Positions 50,678-59,863 of a stretch of 64,000 nt of DNA are shown here, one piece after another. Made by a program: the position numbers and the translations under genes. The stretch lies in assembly GCF_016055025.1 (NCBI RefSeq), contig NZ_JAECVW010000004.1; one strand, 5' to 3'. This DNA is from Thermoactinomyces intermedius. Lineage in GTDB: Bacteria; Bacillota; Bacilli; Thermoactinomycetales; Thermoactinomycetaceae. The first letter of the stretch is position 1, and each line of letters opens with the position of its first letter. Below the pieces are notes generated by a model. That model was not told the DNA's origin and searched no databases. It saw nothing but the letters and a program-made list of their open reading frames with translations.

Positions 50678-51850
50678 ATGTCAGGAACCAATAAGGAAGC
50701 AAATCCTGGACTTTGTTTCCAACTTTCTGATGAACAATTGGAGCTCAAAAAGTGGGCGCATGGATTTGCAGAAAAAGAGATCCGCCCGATCGCGGCCGAG
50801 TATGACGAAAAAGAAGAGTTCCCCATGCAAGTTTTGGAAAAAGCTGCGAAAGCCGGCTTAACCAGCTATGCGGCTCCGGCGGAATACGGAGGGGGCGGGC
50901 TGACCAGCGTGATGGCTGCTTGCCTGATTGCCGAGGAGTTGTATTGGGGATGTGCGGGAATTGCCACTTCGCTGATGGTGGCGGGGTTGGCCGGATTGCC
51001 TCTTTATTATATGGGAACGGAAGAACAAAAAAAGAAATGGATCCCGTTCTTGTGTGATCCGGAAACCCCGCGGATGGGAGCCATGGCACTGACTGAGCCG
51101 GGCGCTGGTTCCGATGTCAAAGCGATTAAAACCCGCGCCGAAAAAGACGGCAACGAATGGGTGATCAACGGACGGAAATGTTTCATCACCAATGGCGGCA
51201 TTGCCGATTTGTACGTCGTTTTTGCACGGACCATTCCGGATGCGGGTTATCACGGGGTGTCGGCTTTTATTGTCCCTAAAGGAACGCCGGGGCTTTCCGG
51301 AGGGAAAAAAGAGCGAAAAATGGGAATTCGGGCTTCTCATACCGGAGATGTGATTTTTGAGGATGTCCGCGTTCCGGAGGAAAACCTGCTGGGAGAAGAG
51401 CACATGGCATTCTTCGGGGCCATGCAGATGTTGGAAAAATCAAGACCGGTAGTGGCTGCCGGGGCTGTCGGTGTTGCCCGGGCTGCATATGAATATGCAT
51501 TGGAGTATGCAAAAAACCGGGTGCAATTCGGGCGTCCCATCATCAAAAACCAAGCGATTTCCTTCATGCTTGCGCAAATGAAAACCAAAATCGAAGCGGC
51601 CCGCCTGCTGACTTATCGCGCGGCCGATCTGGCAGACCGGGGGGAACCCTGTACGACCGAAGCCAGTATGGCCAAAGCATTCGCAGCCGAAACAGCCATG
51701 GAAGTCACGACCAATGCGGTGCAAATTTTGGGCGGATACGGTTATATGCGGGATTATCCGGTTGAAAAGTGGATGAGGGATGCGAAAATCCTGTCCATTT
51801 ATGAAGGAACCACACAAATTCAATATAAAGTGATCACCAACAGTTTCTAA
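50678..51850 (+). CDS. Acyl-CoA dehydrogenase
   Basis: The 390-residue flavoenzyme introduces the trans-2 double bond in acyl-CoA, the first step of beta-oxidation. MALTEPGAGSDVKAIKTRAE near 130 is the FAD-binding segment, GRKCFITNGG is near 160, ILGGYGYMRDYPVEKWMRDAK near 347, and the catalytic base Glu is in IYEGTTQIQ near 376, the short/medium-chain position. ATG 50678 follows GGAGGG; in-frame codons upstream overlap the operator and tetR. Chain-length preference is unknown. First enzyme gene of the operon. Confidence 0.93.
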   Translation: MSGTNKEANPGLCFQLSDEQLELKKWAHGFAEKEIRPIAAEYDEKEEFPMQVLEKAAKAGLTSYAAPAEYGGGGLTSVMAACLIAEELYWGCAGIATSLMVAGLAGLPLYYMGTEEQKKKWIPFLCDPETPRMGAMALTEPGAGSDVKAIKTRAEKDGNEWVINGRKCFITNGGIADLYVVFARTIPDAGYHGVSAFIVPKGTPGLSGGKKERKMGIRASHTGDVIFEDVRVPEENLLGEEHMAFFGAMQMLEKSRPVVAAGAVGVARAAYEYALEYAKNRVQFGRPIIKNQAISFMLAQMKTKIEAARLLTYRAADLADRGEPCTTEASMAKAFAAETAMEVTTNAVQILGGYGYMRDYPVEKWMRDAKILSIYEGTTQIQYKVITNSF

Positions 51851-51873
51851 ACATTATCAATATGAAGGGAGAA

Positions 51874-52233
51874 ATGATGATGAAAGACTTGAGCATTCAT
51901 GAAATTTTCGAAAAAATCGAGCAGGCGTTAAATGAGGATTCCAAGCCGATTGAAGGCATGAATGCCGTTTATCAATATGATCTCACAGGCGAAGAAGAAG
52001 TCACCTATCAGCTGCAATTGTCCAATGGTCAAGCCAAAGTGGAGAAAGGTTCACCGGCTGAAGCGGATTGTGTGTTGCAAATGAAAATCGATGATTTTAA
52101 AGAATTGCTTTTGGGAAATCTGAGCGGAACCGCAGCGTTCATGTCCGGGAAATTGAAAATCAAAGGAAATATCGGTGCTGCGATGAAGATGGAAAACTTG
52201 CTCCGTCAATATGACGTAAGCAAATATGTATGA
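51874..52233 (+). CDS. SCP2 sterol-binding domain protein
   Basis: The product is about 119 residues: a lone SCP2 lipid-transfer domain, the kind that carries acyl chains in a hydrophobic tunnel. VTYQLQLSNGQAKVEKGSP near 48 and DCVLQMKIDDFKELLLGNLS near 70 are typical, as is the end SGKLKIKGNIGAAMKMENLL. Start is ATG 51874, 51877 or 51880, since AAGGGAG lies at 51864-51870. It is placed between acyl-CoA dehydrogenase and acyl-CoA synthetase genes, consistent with handling fatty acyl substrates. A 26-base palindrome follows the stop. Confidence 0.85.
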   Translation: MMMKDLSIHEIFEKIEQALNEDSKPIEGMNAVYQYDLTGEEEVTYQLQLSNGQAKVEKGSPAEADCVLQMKIDDFKELLLGNLSGTAAFMSGKLKIKGNIGAAMKMENLLRQYDVSKYV

Positions 52234-52236
52234 TTT

Positions 52237-52262
52237 CAGTTCCCGGTCCGGACCGGGAACTG
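52237..52262. other. Perfect 26-base palindrome between SCP2 and acyl-CoA synthetase genes
   Basis: The arm CAGTTCCCGGTCC is followed directly by its exact reverse complement, with no loop beyond the centre. It starts 4 bases after the SCP2 stop. There is no T-run after it, so it is not a standard terminator; an mRNA-stability or protein-binding role is possible. Confidence 0.7.
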
Positions 52263-52299
52263 CCTCAGGCGTCATATCACTGCTTCTGGAGGGCTGCCA

Positions 52300-54156
52300 A
52301 TGAAAAACCAAAATCTGGTGGAAATGGTATGGCGCTCCGTTGAAAAATATCCGGACAATATCGCACTGAAGTGGAAAGAAAACAACACTTACCAAACACT
52401 CACTTATCAGAATTTTTGGAACCGTATTCAATGGGTGGCCGCAGGATTGTATCGTTTCGGGGTCCGGAAGGATACCAAAGTCGGCATCCTTTCCAACAAT
52501 CAATACAAATGGCCCATTGCGGATCTGGCTGTCGGCAGTTTGGGGGCTGTCAGCGTGCCGGTCTACCCGTCCCTTCCTGCGGACCATGTCAACACCATTT
52601 TAAAACAAGCAGACTGCGAAGTGGTTTTTGTAGAGGATGAAGAACAACTCCAAAAAGTCATCCATGGCCAAAACGATGTCCATACCATTATTTATATGGG
52701 ATTCAGAGAATATTCAGGAAATAACGGGAATATCGTCACCTTTTCTTCCTTGGAGCGCCAAGGAAAGGAACACCCGCTGGATCAATGGTCAGAGATTTGG
52801 AAAGCAATCGGGCGCGATCAACTGATGACCATCATCCATACATCCGGAACGACGGGTGTTCCCAAGGGTGCTATGTTAACACACGGAAATTTTTTATCCA
52901 ATATTGAGGGAATTCAAATTTGGTGCATGGAAGCCCGGCACGATGACATTTTCTTGTCCTATCTGCCGCTGGCGCATGTTTTTGAACGAATGGCCGGACA
53001 GTTTATGCCGTTATCGGTCGGGGCCACGATTGCTTATGCAGAAAGCCTGGAGACGATCCCGCAAAATCTGTTGGAGGTTCGTCCCACGGTGATGACCAGT
53101 GTGCCAAGGCTTTTTGAAAAAATTTATGCCCGCGTCCAAGAAGAGATCCAATCGGGGACACCGATCCGCCGTGCGGTTTTTGAATGGGCTCTTAAGATCG
53201 GGGAAAAACGGTATGAACTGTACACCAGCAAGCCGGCTGATTATTTGATGATGCATGATTTGCCGCCGGATCTGAAATGGAAATGGAAAATTGCCGACAA
53301 GCTCGTTTTTCAGAAGATCAAATCGCAACTGGGCGGGCGGCTGCGCGGTTTGATTTCGGGCGGTGCTGCTTTGAATCCCGACATCGCCCGGTTCTTTTGG
53401 GCGATTGATGTGCCGGTGTTGGAGGGATACGGACTGACCGAAACCTCACCGGTGATCAGTGTCAATCCGTTTTCCCGTGCCCGGATCGGAACTGTGGGGC
53501 TGCCGCTGCCCAACTTGGAAGTCAGTATCGCCGAGGACGGCGAAATTTGGGTTCGCGGTCCCAATGTGATGCAAGGGTATTACCGAAATGAGGAAGCAAC
53601 CGCCAATCAGTTCCACAACGGATGGTTGAAGACAGGGGATCTGGGTGAAATCAACGAGGAAGGTTATTTGAAAATCACGGACCGGAAAAAACGGCTTTTG
53701 ATCCTGTCCACCGGAAAAAATGTGAGTCCCCAACCGGTGGAAAATGCGATTTGCGCCAGTTTGTACATCAACCAGTGCTGTTTAATCGGCCAAGACCGAA
53801 AATACACCACCGTGTTGATCGAACCTGATTTTGAACAGCTGGTCCCTTGGGCAAAGAAGAAGAATTTGCCTGCCGATTCCCGTGAGAAGCTGGTCGAATG
53901 CGAAGAAGTGAAAACGCTTCTTCAAAACGAGATCAAGCAGGCGGTCAAGCATTTCCCCCGTTATGAACGGCCCAAAAAAGCTTGGATATCCGGACGGGAG
54001 TGGACAGAGGAAACCGGAGAGATCACGCCTTCATTGAAAGTACGGACACATGAGATCGAAAAAATTTATAAAAATGAAATTGCCCAAATGTACGGGGATG
54101 TTTCTCATCCGCGCATGATTATTTTAGAATCCGCAAAGCAAGGAGGTACATCATGA
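52300..54156 (+). CDS. Long-chain acyl-CoA synthetase (AMP-forming)
   Basis: The 618-residue enzyme activates fatty acids to acyl-CoA by way of an acyl-AMP. The P-loop-like IHTSGTTGVPKGAMLTHGN (near 183) is followed by LPLAHVFERMAGQ near 225, GYGLTETSPVISVNP near 376, GWLKTGDLGEINEEGYLKI near 443 and DRKKRLLILSTGKNVSP near 463. The length and the long insert resemble FadD15/eukaryote-like long-chain synthetases rather than Bacillus LcfA. GGAGGGCTG precedes ATG 52300. It overlaps the next gene by 4 bases. Confidence 0.93.
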   Translation: MKNQNLVEMVWRSVEKYPDNIALKWKENNTYQTLTYQNFWNRIQWVAAGLYRFGVRKDTKVGILSNNQYKWPIADLAVGSLGAVSVPVYPSLPADHVNTILKQADCEVVFVEDEEQLQKVIHGQNDVHTIIYMGFREYSGNNGNIVTFSSLERQGKEHPLDQWSEIWKAIGRDQLMTIIHTSGTTGVPKGAMLTHGNFLSNIEGIQIWCMEARHDDIFLSYLPLAHVFERMAGQFMPLSVGATIAYAESLETIPQNLLEVRPTVMTSVPRLFEKIYARVQEEIQSGTPIRRAVFEWALKIGEKRYELYTSKPADYLMMHDLPPDLKWKWKIADKLVFQKIKSQLGGRLRGLISGGAALNPDIARFFWAIDVPVLEGYGLTETSPVISVNPFSRARIGTVGLPLPNLEVSIAEDGEIWVRGPNVMQGYYRNEEATANQFHNGWLKTGDLGEINEEGYLKITDRKKRLLILSTGKNVSPQPVENAICASLYINQCCLIGQDRKYTTVLIEPDFEQLVPWAKKKNLPADSREKLVECEEVKTLLQNEIKQAVKHFPRYERPKKAWISGREWTEETGEITPSLKVRTHEIEKIYKNEIAQMYGDVSHPRMIILESAKQGGTS

Positions 54157-54986
54157 ATCTTCCACTCAAAGGAAAAGTGGCGGTTGTCACCGGGGCTTCC
54201 CGCGGTTTGGGGAGAATGGACGCTTTGAAGTTGGCAGAAGCCGGAGCCGATGTGGTGGTGACGGATATTTTGATCGAAGAAGACGAGAAATTGGAGGAAA
54301 AGTCCGAACAGTACGGGCCGATGTCCCAAATCATGGCTCAATCCAAAACCATTTACACCAAATCCACGGCCAAACAAATTGAAGAAATGGGACGGCGCTC
54401 GGCGGCATACCGGATGGATGTCACGGACCGGGAAGAAGTCCAAAAGGTCATGGCTGAAATCAAGGACAAGTTCGGGCGGATTGACATCTTGGTCAACAAT
54501 GCCGGGACCTTGGATCATACAGCGCGTCTGGAACACCAGAATGATGATTTTTGGGACCGGGATTTGAAGGTGAATTTGACCGGAGCTTACAACTGTTCCA
54601 AAGCGGTTTGGCCCTATATGAAAGAACAGAAATGGGGACGCATCATCAATATGGCTTCTGTGGCCGGAACCTTGGGAGGATACGGACAAGCCAGTTATTC
54701 AACCACCAAAGCGGGAATCCTGGGCTTGACCAAAACCTTGGCTTTGGAAGGGGCCCGGTACAATATTACGTCCAATGCCATTGTGCCGGGAATTATCAAT
54801 ACGGAGGCTTTTCAATACACCAACCCGAAAATGCGGGAGCGCATGATTGAACGGACGGCTTTTAAAAGACCGGGGGAACCGGAGGATATTGCATATGCCA
54901 TCGTGTTCTTGTCATCAGATCAGGCCAAATACATTACCGGGGTCGGACTTCCGGTTGCAGGCGGAATCGATCTGTTTACTTTTTGA
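54153..54986 (+). CDS. Short-chain dehydrogenase/reductase with an N-terminal insertion
   Basis: The 277-residue SDR has the cofactor motif VTGASRGLGRMDALKLAEAG near 12, NNAG in DILVNNAGTLDH near 111, the catalytic serine in NMASVAGTLGGYG near 166 and YSTTK near 180. Compared with classical SDRs there is an insertion of about 35 residues after the second strand (DILIEEDEKLEEKSEQYG onwards), reminiscent of SDR groups that act with bound or unusual cofactors. Its operon position suggests 3-hydroxyacyl-CoA dehydrogenation (inference). It overlaps the preceding gene by ATGA. Confidence 0.88.
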   Translation: MNLPLKGKVAVVTGASRGLGRMDALKLAEAGADVVVTDILIEEDEKLEEKSEQYGPMSQIMAQSKTIYTKSTAKQIEEMGRRSAAYRMDVTDREEVQKVMAEIKDKFGRIDILVNNAGTLDHTARLEHQNDDFWDRDLKVNLTGAYNCSKAVWPYMKEQKWGRIINMASVAGTLGGYGQASYSTTKAGILGLTKTLALEGARYNITSNAIVPGIINTEAFQYTNPKMRERMIERTAFKRPGEPEDIAYAIVFLSSDQAKYITGVGLPVAGGIDLFTF

Positions 54987-55006
54987 TGAAGAAAGGAGAG
55001 AAAAGC

Positions 55007-56161
55007 ATGAGTGACCGCGATGCAGTGATCATTGATGCCATCCGGACACCGATCGGGCGGAAAAAAGGAACACTCTCGACGGTCCGGCCTGATGACATGG
55101 CAGCTTTCGTCCTGCAAAAGCTGGTGGAGAAAAACCAACTGGGTCCGGCAGAAGTGGAAGACATTAAAATGGGATGCGTCACGCAAATCGGCGAGCAAGG
55201 ATACAATATCGGCAGAATGGCCGGCTTGATCGCAGGGTTTCCGGTGGAAGTGTGCGGAGTGAGTGTCAACCGGATGTGTGCTTCCTCTTTGGAAACTGTG
55301 GCCCAAGGGGCTCATGCCATCATGGCGGGAATGGCGGATTGTGTGATCGCGGCCGGGGTGGAAAGCATGAACCGGGTCCCCATGGGCAGTGACGGCGGCA
55401 GTTTCAGCGACCGGCTGTTATCCAGATACAACATTATTCCGCAAGGGCTCTCGGCGGAAATGATCGCCGAAAAATGGGGAATCTCCCGTGAAGAGATGGA
55501 CGAATTTTCATTGCACAGCCATGAAAAGGCGCTGGCCGCACAACAGGAAGGACGCTTTGACAACGAGCTGGTGCCGGTGGAAATCAAAGGAGATAAAGGG
55601 GAACTGGTGAAACTGGACAAGGATGAGACTCCCCGGGCCAATACCAGTTTGGAAGCACTGGCTCAATTGTCTCCCTCCTTCCGTCCCGACGGCAATGTGA
55701 CACCGGGAAATTCCAGCCAGATCAGTGACGGTTCGGCCGCTGTTTTGCTCACCTCCCGCCGGAAAGCCAAAGAATTGGGGCTTGTCCCGAAAGCCCGGGT
55801 GGTGGCCACGCAATTGGCAGGTGTGGAGCCGGATATCATGCTGACGGGGATCATTCCCGCCACCCGAAAAGTGTTGGACCGTGCCGGTTTAAGTTTGGAC
55901 GACATCGGCGTGTTTGAGGTCAATGAAGCGTTTGCTTCGGTGGTTCTTGCCTGGAAGCAGGAGATCAAACCGGACATGGAAAAAGTCAACCCCAACGGAG
56001 GCGCGATTGCATTGGGGCATCCGCTCGGAGCCAGTGGGGCCCGGATTATCGCGACATTGGTCAATGAGCTGGAACGCCGGAAGGAACGTTACGGGTTGGC
56101 CACGATGTGCATCGGATTCGGAATGGCGCTTGCAGTCATTATTGAACGGGAGGAAGGCTGA
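55007..56161 (+). CDS. Acetyl-CoA acyltransferase (thiolase)
   Basis: The 384-residue enzyme cleaves 3-ketoacyl-CoA or condenses acetyl-CoA. The first catalytic Cys is in SVNRMCASSLETVAQGAHAI near 89, the catalytic His in GGAIALGHPLGASGARI near 338 and the second Cys in ATMCIGFGMALAVI near 368. AAAGGAG lies before ATG 55007. It begins 20 bases after the SDR gene and its stop shares a base with the next start. Degradative direction is inferred from the operon. Confidence 0.94.
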   Translation: MSDRDAVIIDAIRTPIGRKKGTLSTVRPDDMAAFVLQKLVEKNQLGPAEVEDIKMGCVTQIGEQGYNIGRMAGLIAGFPVEVCGVSVNRMCASSLETVAQGAHAIMAGMADCVIAAGVESMNRVPMGSDGGSFSDRLLSRYNIIPQGLSAEMIAEKWGISREEMDEFSLHSHEKALAAQQEGRFDNELVPVEIKGDKGELVKLDKDETPRANTSLEALAQLSPSFRPDGNVTPGNSSQISDGSAAVLLTSRRKAKELGLVPKARVVATQLAGVEPDIMLTGIIPATRKVLDRAGLSLDDIGVFEVNEAFASVVLAWKQEIKPDMEKVNPNGGAIALGHPLGASGARIIATLVNELERRKERYGLATMCIGFGMALAVIIEREEG

Positions 56162-56943
56162 TGGAGTGGAAGCATTTTTTGGTGGAGATTCGCGATCAGG
56201 TTGCACGGATCACCATCAACCGCCCGCCAGTAAATACGCTGAGCCGGGATGCCCTGATTGAATTGGGTTCCATTTTGGATCAATTGGAAAAGGATCCGTC
56301 CGTCCGGAGTTTGATCCTCACCGGTGCGGGAGAAAAAACTTTTTCCGCCGGTGCGGATGTTTCCGAGTTTGGCGGGATGGGGGATCGGGAACAGGCTGAA
56401 GGTTTCTTAAAACAAATCCATGATTTATTCGACCGGATTGAAAACTTCCCCAAACCGGTGATTGCTTCCATCAACGGGAAAGCGTTGGGTGGCGGAAACG
56501 AATTGCAAATGGCTTGCCACTTGGCGATTGCCGCCGACCATGCCGAATTCGGATTGCCGGAAGTCCGGTTGGGGATTATGCCGGGTTACGGTGGAACACA
56601 ACGGTTACCACGTCTGATCGGGCAAAGGCGCGCTTTGGAAATCATGCTGGAAGGGAAAAGAATTTCCGCACAGGAAGCATTGGAAATCGGACTGGTCAAT
56701 AAAGTTGTGCCTGCGGAACGGTTGGCCGAAGAAGCGTTTGAATGGGCCAAACAATTGGCCGAAGGACCGCCCGTTGCCATGAAAGGAATCATCCAATCGG
56801 TCATCAACGGGAGCCGGAAGGAACTGCCGGAAGGGTTGAAAGTCGAACGCGAAAACATGCTGGCCGTGATGCGCACGGAAGATGCCATCGAAGGGGTTGC
56901 TGCTTTCTTTTCCAAACGCAAACCGTCTTTTAAAGGAAAATAA
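56161..56943 (+). CDS. Enoyl-CoA hydratase/isomerase family protein
   Basis: The 260-residue crotonase-fold enzyme hydrates trans-2-enoyl-CoA. The oxyanion-hole segments TFSAGADVSEFG (near 60) and INGKALGGGNELQMACHLAI (near 103) are present, and the two acidic residues of hydratases are in GGGNELQM and LPEVRLGIMPGYGGTQRLP (near 136). ATG 56161 overlaps the thiolase stop by one base. Together with its neighbours it gives a full beta-oxidation round. Confidence 0.93.
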   Translation: MEWKHFLVEIRDQVARITINRPPVNTLSRDALIELGSILDQLEKDPSVRSLILTGAGEKTFSAGADVSEFGGMGDREQAEGFLKQIHDLFDRIENFPKPVIASINGKALGGGNELQMACHLAIAADHAEFGLPEVRLGIMPGYGGTQRLPRLIGQRRALEIMLEGKRISAQEALEIGLVNKVVPAERLAEEAFEWAKQLAEGPPVAMKGIIQSVINGSRKELPEGLKVERENMLAVMRTEDAIEGVAAFFSKRKPSFKGK

Positions 56944-57007
56944 TATCGGCACATAAGCCTCCCAAACCGGGAGGCTGTGCCTGCATTTCATTTAAAGGGG
57001 GGATCTT

Positions 57008-58102
57008 ATGCCTTCACATACTTACTTTTTTACCGGTTTCCCCGGATTTATTGCCACCCGGCTGGTTGAAAAGTTGTTTGACCAGGATCCGTCTTCCCGT
57101 TTCCTGCTGTTGGTTCACCCCAGTCAACAAGAGAAGGCGGAAAAAGTGATTTCGCAATTAACGCAAAAGAAAGCGGGGTCCAGAGGATGTTTCAGCCTGA
57201 TTCCCGGCGACATTACCAAGGAAAATTTGGACATCCCGCAGCAACGCTTGGAACGTCTCCGTGAGGAGATCGATTATGTTTTTCATCTGGCCGCGATTTA
57301 TGATTTGGCGGTTCCCAAGGAGACGGCGCATAAGGTGAATGTGACCGGCACCCAAAATGTAAACGATTTCGTCCTGAGTTTATCCGGATTGAAGCGATAC
57401 GTTTATTTCAGCACCGCCTATGTTTCAGGCAAGCGGACCGGCCGGATTTTGGAGACCGAATTGGATGAAGGACAGTCTTTTAAAAACCATTATGAAGCAA
57501 GCAAGTTCGAAGCGGAAGTCATGACCCAGAAGCTCATGAATCAAGTGCCTTTGACCATTATCCGACCGGGAATTGTCATGGGAGATTCCAAAACGGGGGA
57601 GACGGTCAAGTTCGACGGGCCTTACTTTGTGATGCGTTATTTGGACAAATTTTCCCGTTTCCCCATTCCTTATCCGGGCCGGGGGAAAGCCTTGTTAAAT
57701 CTCGTGCCGGTGGATTATATCGTGGACGCAACATGCTATTTGGCCACTCATCCGGTGGGGGAAGGAAAAGTGTATCATTTGACCGATCCCAACCCTTATC
57801 CGGCCCGGGAAGCGTTCGGAATCATTTGCGAGACGTTGGTTGGAAAGAAAGCGTCCTTTACGCTGCCTTCTTTTATTGTATACGGCTTGCTTTTAATTCC
57901 GGCGTTTCGAAGGTGGCTGATGGTGGAAAAAGAGACCATCGAATATTTTCGCCTGAAAGCGGAATACGATTGCTCACAAGCGTTGGAAGATTTAAAAGAT
58001 TCAGGGATCAAGTGTGCGGATTTTAAAGATTACATTCAGGTTTGTGTCAAATTTTATGAAGAACACCGGCACGATCCGGATAAAATGATCAAAGTGCGGT
58101 AA
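57008..58102 (+). CDS. Extended SDR / fatty acyl reductase-like NAD-binding protein
   Basis: The 364-residue protein has an N-terminal Rossmann fold with TGFPGFIATRLVEKL near 8 (the usual GxxGxxG pattern in modified form), FHLAAIYDLAVP near 94, FSTAYVSGKRTGRILE near 137 and YEASKFEAEVM near 164 (active YxxxK). It belongs to the NAD-binding-4 group (male-sterility/fatty acyl-CoA reductase-like), but the second domain needed for true reduction to alcohol is not evident. GGGGGG precedes ATG 57008. It ends the acyl-CoA operon, before a bidirectional terminator. Reaction unknown. Confidence 0.85.
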   Translation: MPSHTYFFTGFPGFIATRLVEKLFDQDPSSRFLLLVHPSQQEKAEKVISQLTQKKAGSRGCFSLIPGDITKENLDIPQQRLERLREEIDYVFHLAAIYDLAVPKETAHKVNVTGTQNVNDFVLSLSGLKRYVYFSTAYVSGKRTGRILETELDEGQSFKNHYEASKFEAEVMTQKLMNQVPLTIIRPGIVMGDSKTGETVKFDGPYFVMRYLDKFSRFPIPYPGRGKALLNLVPVDYIVDATCYLATHPVGEGKVYHLTDPNPYPAREAFGIICETLVGKKASFTLPSFIVYGLLLIPAFRRWLMVEKETIEYFRLKAEYDCSQALEDLKDSGIKCADFKDYIQVCVKFYEEHRHDPDKMIKVR

Positions 58103-58110
58103 GAAAAAAT

Positions 58111-58147
58111 AAAGCTTGTCGCCCGGATGACTTGGCGACAAGCTTTA
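58111..58147. terminator. Bidirectional terminator between the acyl-CoA operon and trhO
   Basis: AAAGCTTGTCGCC at 58111-58123 pairs with GGCGACAAGCTTT at 58134-58146, with A residues before and T residues after. Confidence 0.95.
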
Positions 58148-58159
58148 TTGTTGCGCTGA

Positions 58160-59077
58160 TTAAGAAGCGCTTGCTTCTTTGGCTGCTTTTTGAAGATCCC
58201 GTTCTTTGCATTCCGTGGTGCAATAGCCTTCATATTTTTCTTCGCATTCGGGACAACAAATGTGCTGTTTATGGCAAGGATCGTATTTGCAATTGATGTA
58301 GCGGTCTTCGGGTTTTCCGCAATGGGAACATTTCCCGACGATCTTGTCTTCGACTTGATTGATGCGGACCGAGATGCGCTCATCAAAAACATAACATTTC
58401 CCGTCAAAGAGTTGCCCTTTGACTTCCGGATCCTGGCTGTAGGTAATGATTCCACCGTCCAGCTGGTAAACTTCCTTAAACCCTTCTTCCAACATCAAGG
58501 CTGTCAATTTTTCACAACGGATACCCCCGGTGCAATAAGTGATGATCGGTTTGTCTTTGTATTGGCTCATGTTTTTGCGAATCCATTCCGGGAACTCGCG
58601 GGTGGTTTTGACATCCGGGCGGATGGCTCCGCGAAAATGGCCGATGTCATACTCATAATCGTTTCTTCCGTCCAACACAATTACGTCATCCCGTTGGAGC
58701 ATTTCATAAAATTCCTTGGGCGACAAACGTTTTCCCGTTTTTTTGTTGGGATCCACGTTCTTTTTCAAACGCCAGGTGACCAATTCTTTTTTCGGGCGTA
58801 CAATCATTTTTTTGAATGCATGTTTGTGGTGTTTGTCCACCTTAAAGGGCATATCATGGAACAGCGGATGCTGATGCATGTAATCCATATATTTTTGGGT
58901 TTGCTCAACCGTTCCCGACACCGTTCCGTTAATTCCTTCTTTGGAAACCCAGATCCGTCCCCGCAAGCCCAGTTCGTTACAAAATGCACGGTGTTCATCC
59001 GCGAAGGATTCCGGGTCTTCCAAAGGTGTATATTTATAGTATAGGAGCACACGATAATTTTGATCATTGGTTTCCAT
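58160..59077 (-). CDS. trhO: tRNA uridine(34) hydroxylase, rhodanese family
   Basis: TrhO makes 5-hydroxyuridine at the tRNA wobble position with O2. The 305-residue protein has an N-terminal acylphosphatase-like domain (GRIWVSKEGINGTVSG near 42), a rhodanese domain with the catalytic Cys in TYCTGGIRCEKL near 182, and a cysteine-rich tail (CSHCGKP ... CPECEEKYEGYC) that probably binds a metal. ATG 59077 is preceded by AAGGGGAA; a GTG at 59086 is the alternative. It converges on the acyl-CoA operon. Confidence 0.9.
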   Translation of the reverse strand: METNDQNYRVLLYYKYTPLEDPESFADEHRAFCNELGLRGRIWVSKEGINGTVSGTVEQTQKYMDYMHQHPLFHDMPFKVDKHHKHAFKKMIVRPKKELVTWRLKKNVDPNKKTGKRLSPKEFYEMLQRDDVIVLDGRNDYEYDIGHFRGAIRPDVKTTREFPEWIRKNMSQYKDKPIITYCTGGIRCEKLTALMLEEGFKEVYQLDGGIITYSQDPEVKGQLFDGKCYVFDERISVRINQVEDKIVGKCSHCGKPEDRYINCKYDPCHKQHICCPECEEKYEGYCTTECKERDLQKAAKEASAS

Positions 59078-59238
59078 ACAGATCACTTCCCCTTTTCATC
59101 AGTTTCCCCGAAAAAAGTCCTGCCTTTTAGTATACAACAGACATGCGAAAACGCAAAGTACGGCTTGGGACCGAAGCCGATCGCACAAAGGCCTTTTTTC
59201 CATTATGATAATCAAAAAGACCAAAAGGTGGGTAGAAG

Positions 59239-59754
59239 TTGAAGGGACAAAACAAAGCCGTTTTTCTCGACCGGGACGGGGTCATCAACGAAGTGATGAC
59301 GGGCCGGGTGGATCATGTCAACCGGCCGCAGGATTTTTATTTGCTGGAGAAAGTTCCGGAAGCGATTGCCAAATTAAGGGGACTCGGGTACAAAATTTTT
59401 GTGGTTACCAATCAAGGCGGGGTGGGACTGGGTTATATCCAGGAAAAAACCTTAAAAAAAATCCATGAAAAAATGCAGAATGATTTAATCGCCGGACATC
59501 CCGGGGCCATCATTGACGACATCTTGTATTGTCCCCACAAACCTTTTGAAGGTTGCTCTTGCCGCAAACCCCAAGCCGGCATGATTTTGGAGCTGGCAAA
59601 GAAGCATCAAGTGGATTTGTCCCGGTCATGGATGGTGGGGGACCGGCAAGTCGATCTGGAAGCGGGCAAAAGAGCGGGATGCCGTTCCGTTCTGGTTTCG
59701 AGCGAATATACTTTGTGGGATTTTGCCTGTTCATTGGATTCAAAGGAGGAGTGA
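59239..59754 (+). CDS. HAD-IIIA phosphatase, GmhB-like
   Basis: The 171-residue protein resembles D,D-heptose 1,7-bisphosphate phosphatase. The nucleophile is in FLDRDGVINEV near 9, the second HAD motif in IFVVTNQGGVGLG near 53, the zinc cluster in LYCPHKPFEGCSCRKPQ near 95, and MVGDRQVDLEAGKRAGC near 132 is the last HAD motif. Start TTG 59239 follows AAGGTGGG. No other heptose genes are nearby, so the actual substrate may be a related histidinol- or sugar-phosphate. The terminator overlaps the stop. Confidence 0.85.
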   Translation: MKGQNKAVFLDRDGVINEVMTGRVDHVNRPQDFYLLEKVPEAIAKLRGLGYKIFVVTNQGGVGLGYIQEKTLKKIHEKMQNDLIAGHPGAIIDDILYCPHKPFEGCSCRKPQAGMILELAKKHQVDLSRSWMVGDRQVDLEAGKRAGCRSVLVSSEYTLWDFACSLDSKEE

Positions 59755-59767
59755 TTCCTCCTTTTTT
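59742..59767 (+). terminator. Terminator of the GmhB-like gene
   Basis: AAAGGAGGA at 59742-59750 pairs with TCCTCCTTT at 59756-59764, followed by T residues. The stop codon TGA is in the loop. Confidence 0.9.
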
Positions 59768-59863
59768 GTTCTTTTAAAGCAAAAAATCTCTCAATATAGC
59801 CCGAAGGAATCATGCGAAAAAGGAGGACTATAAATATAATAAACCCGGGATGGGGGTGCGAGA

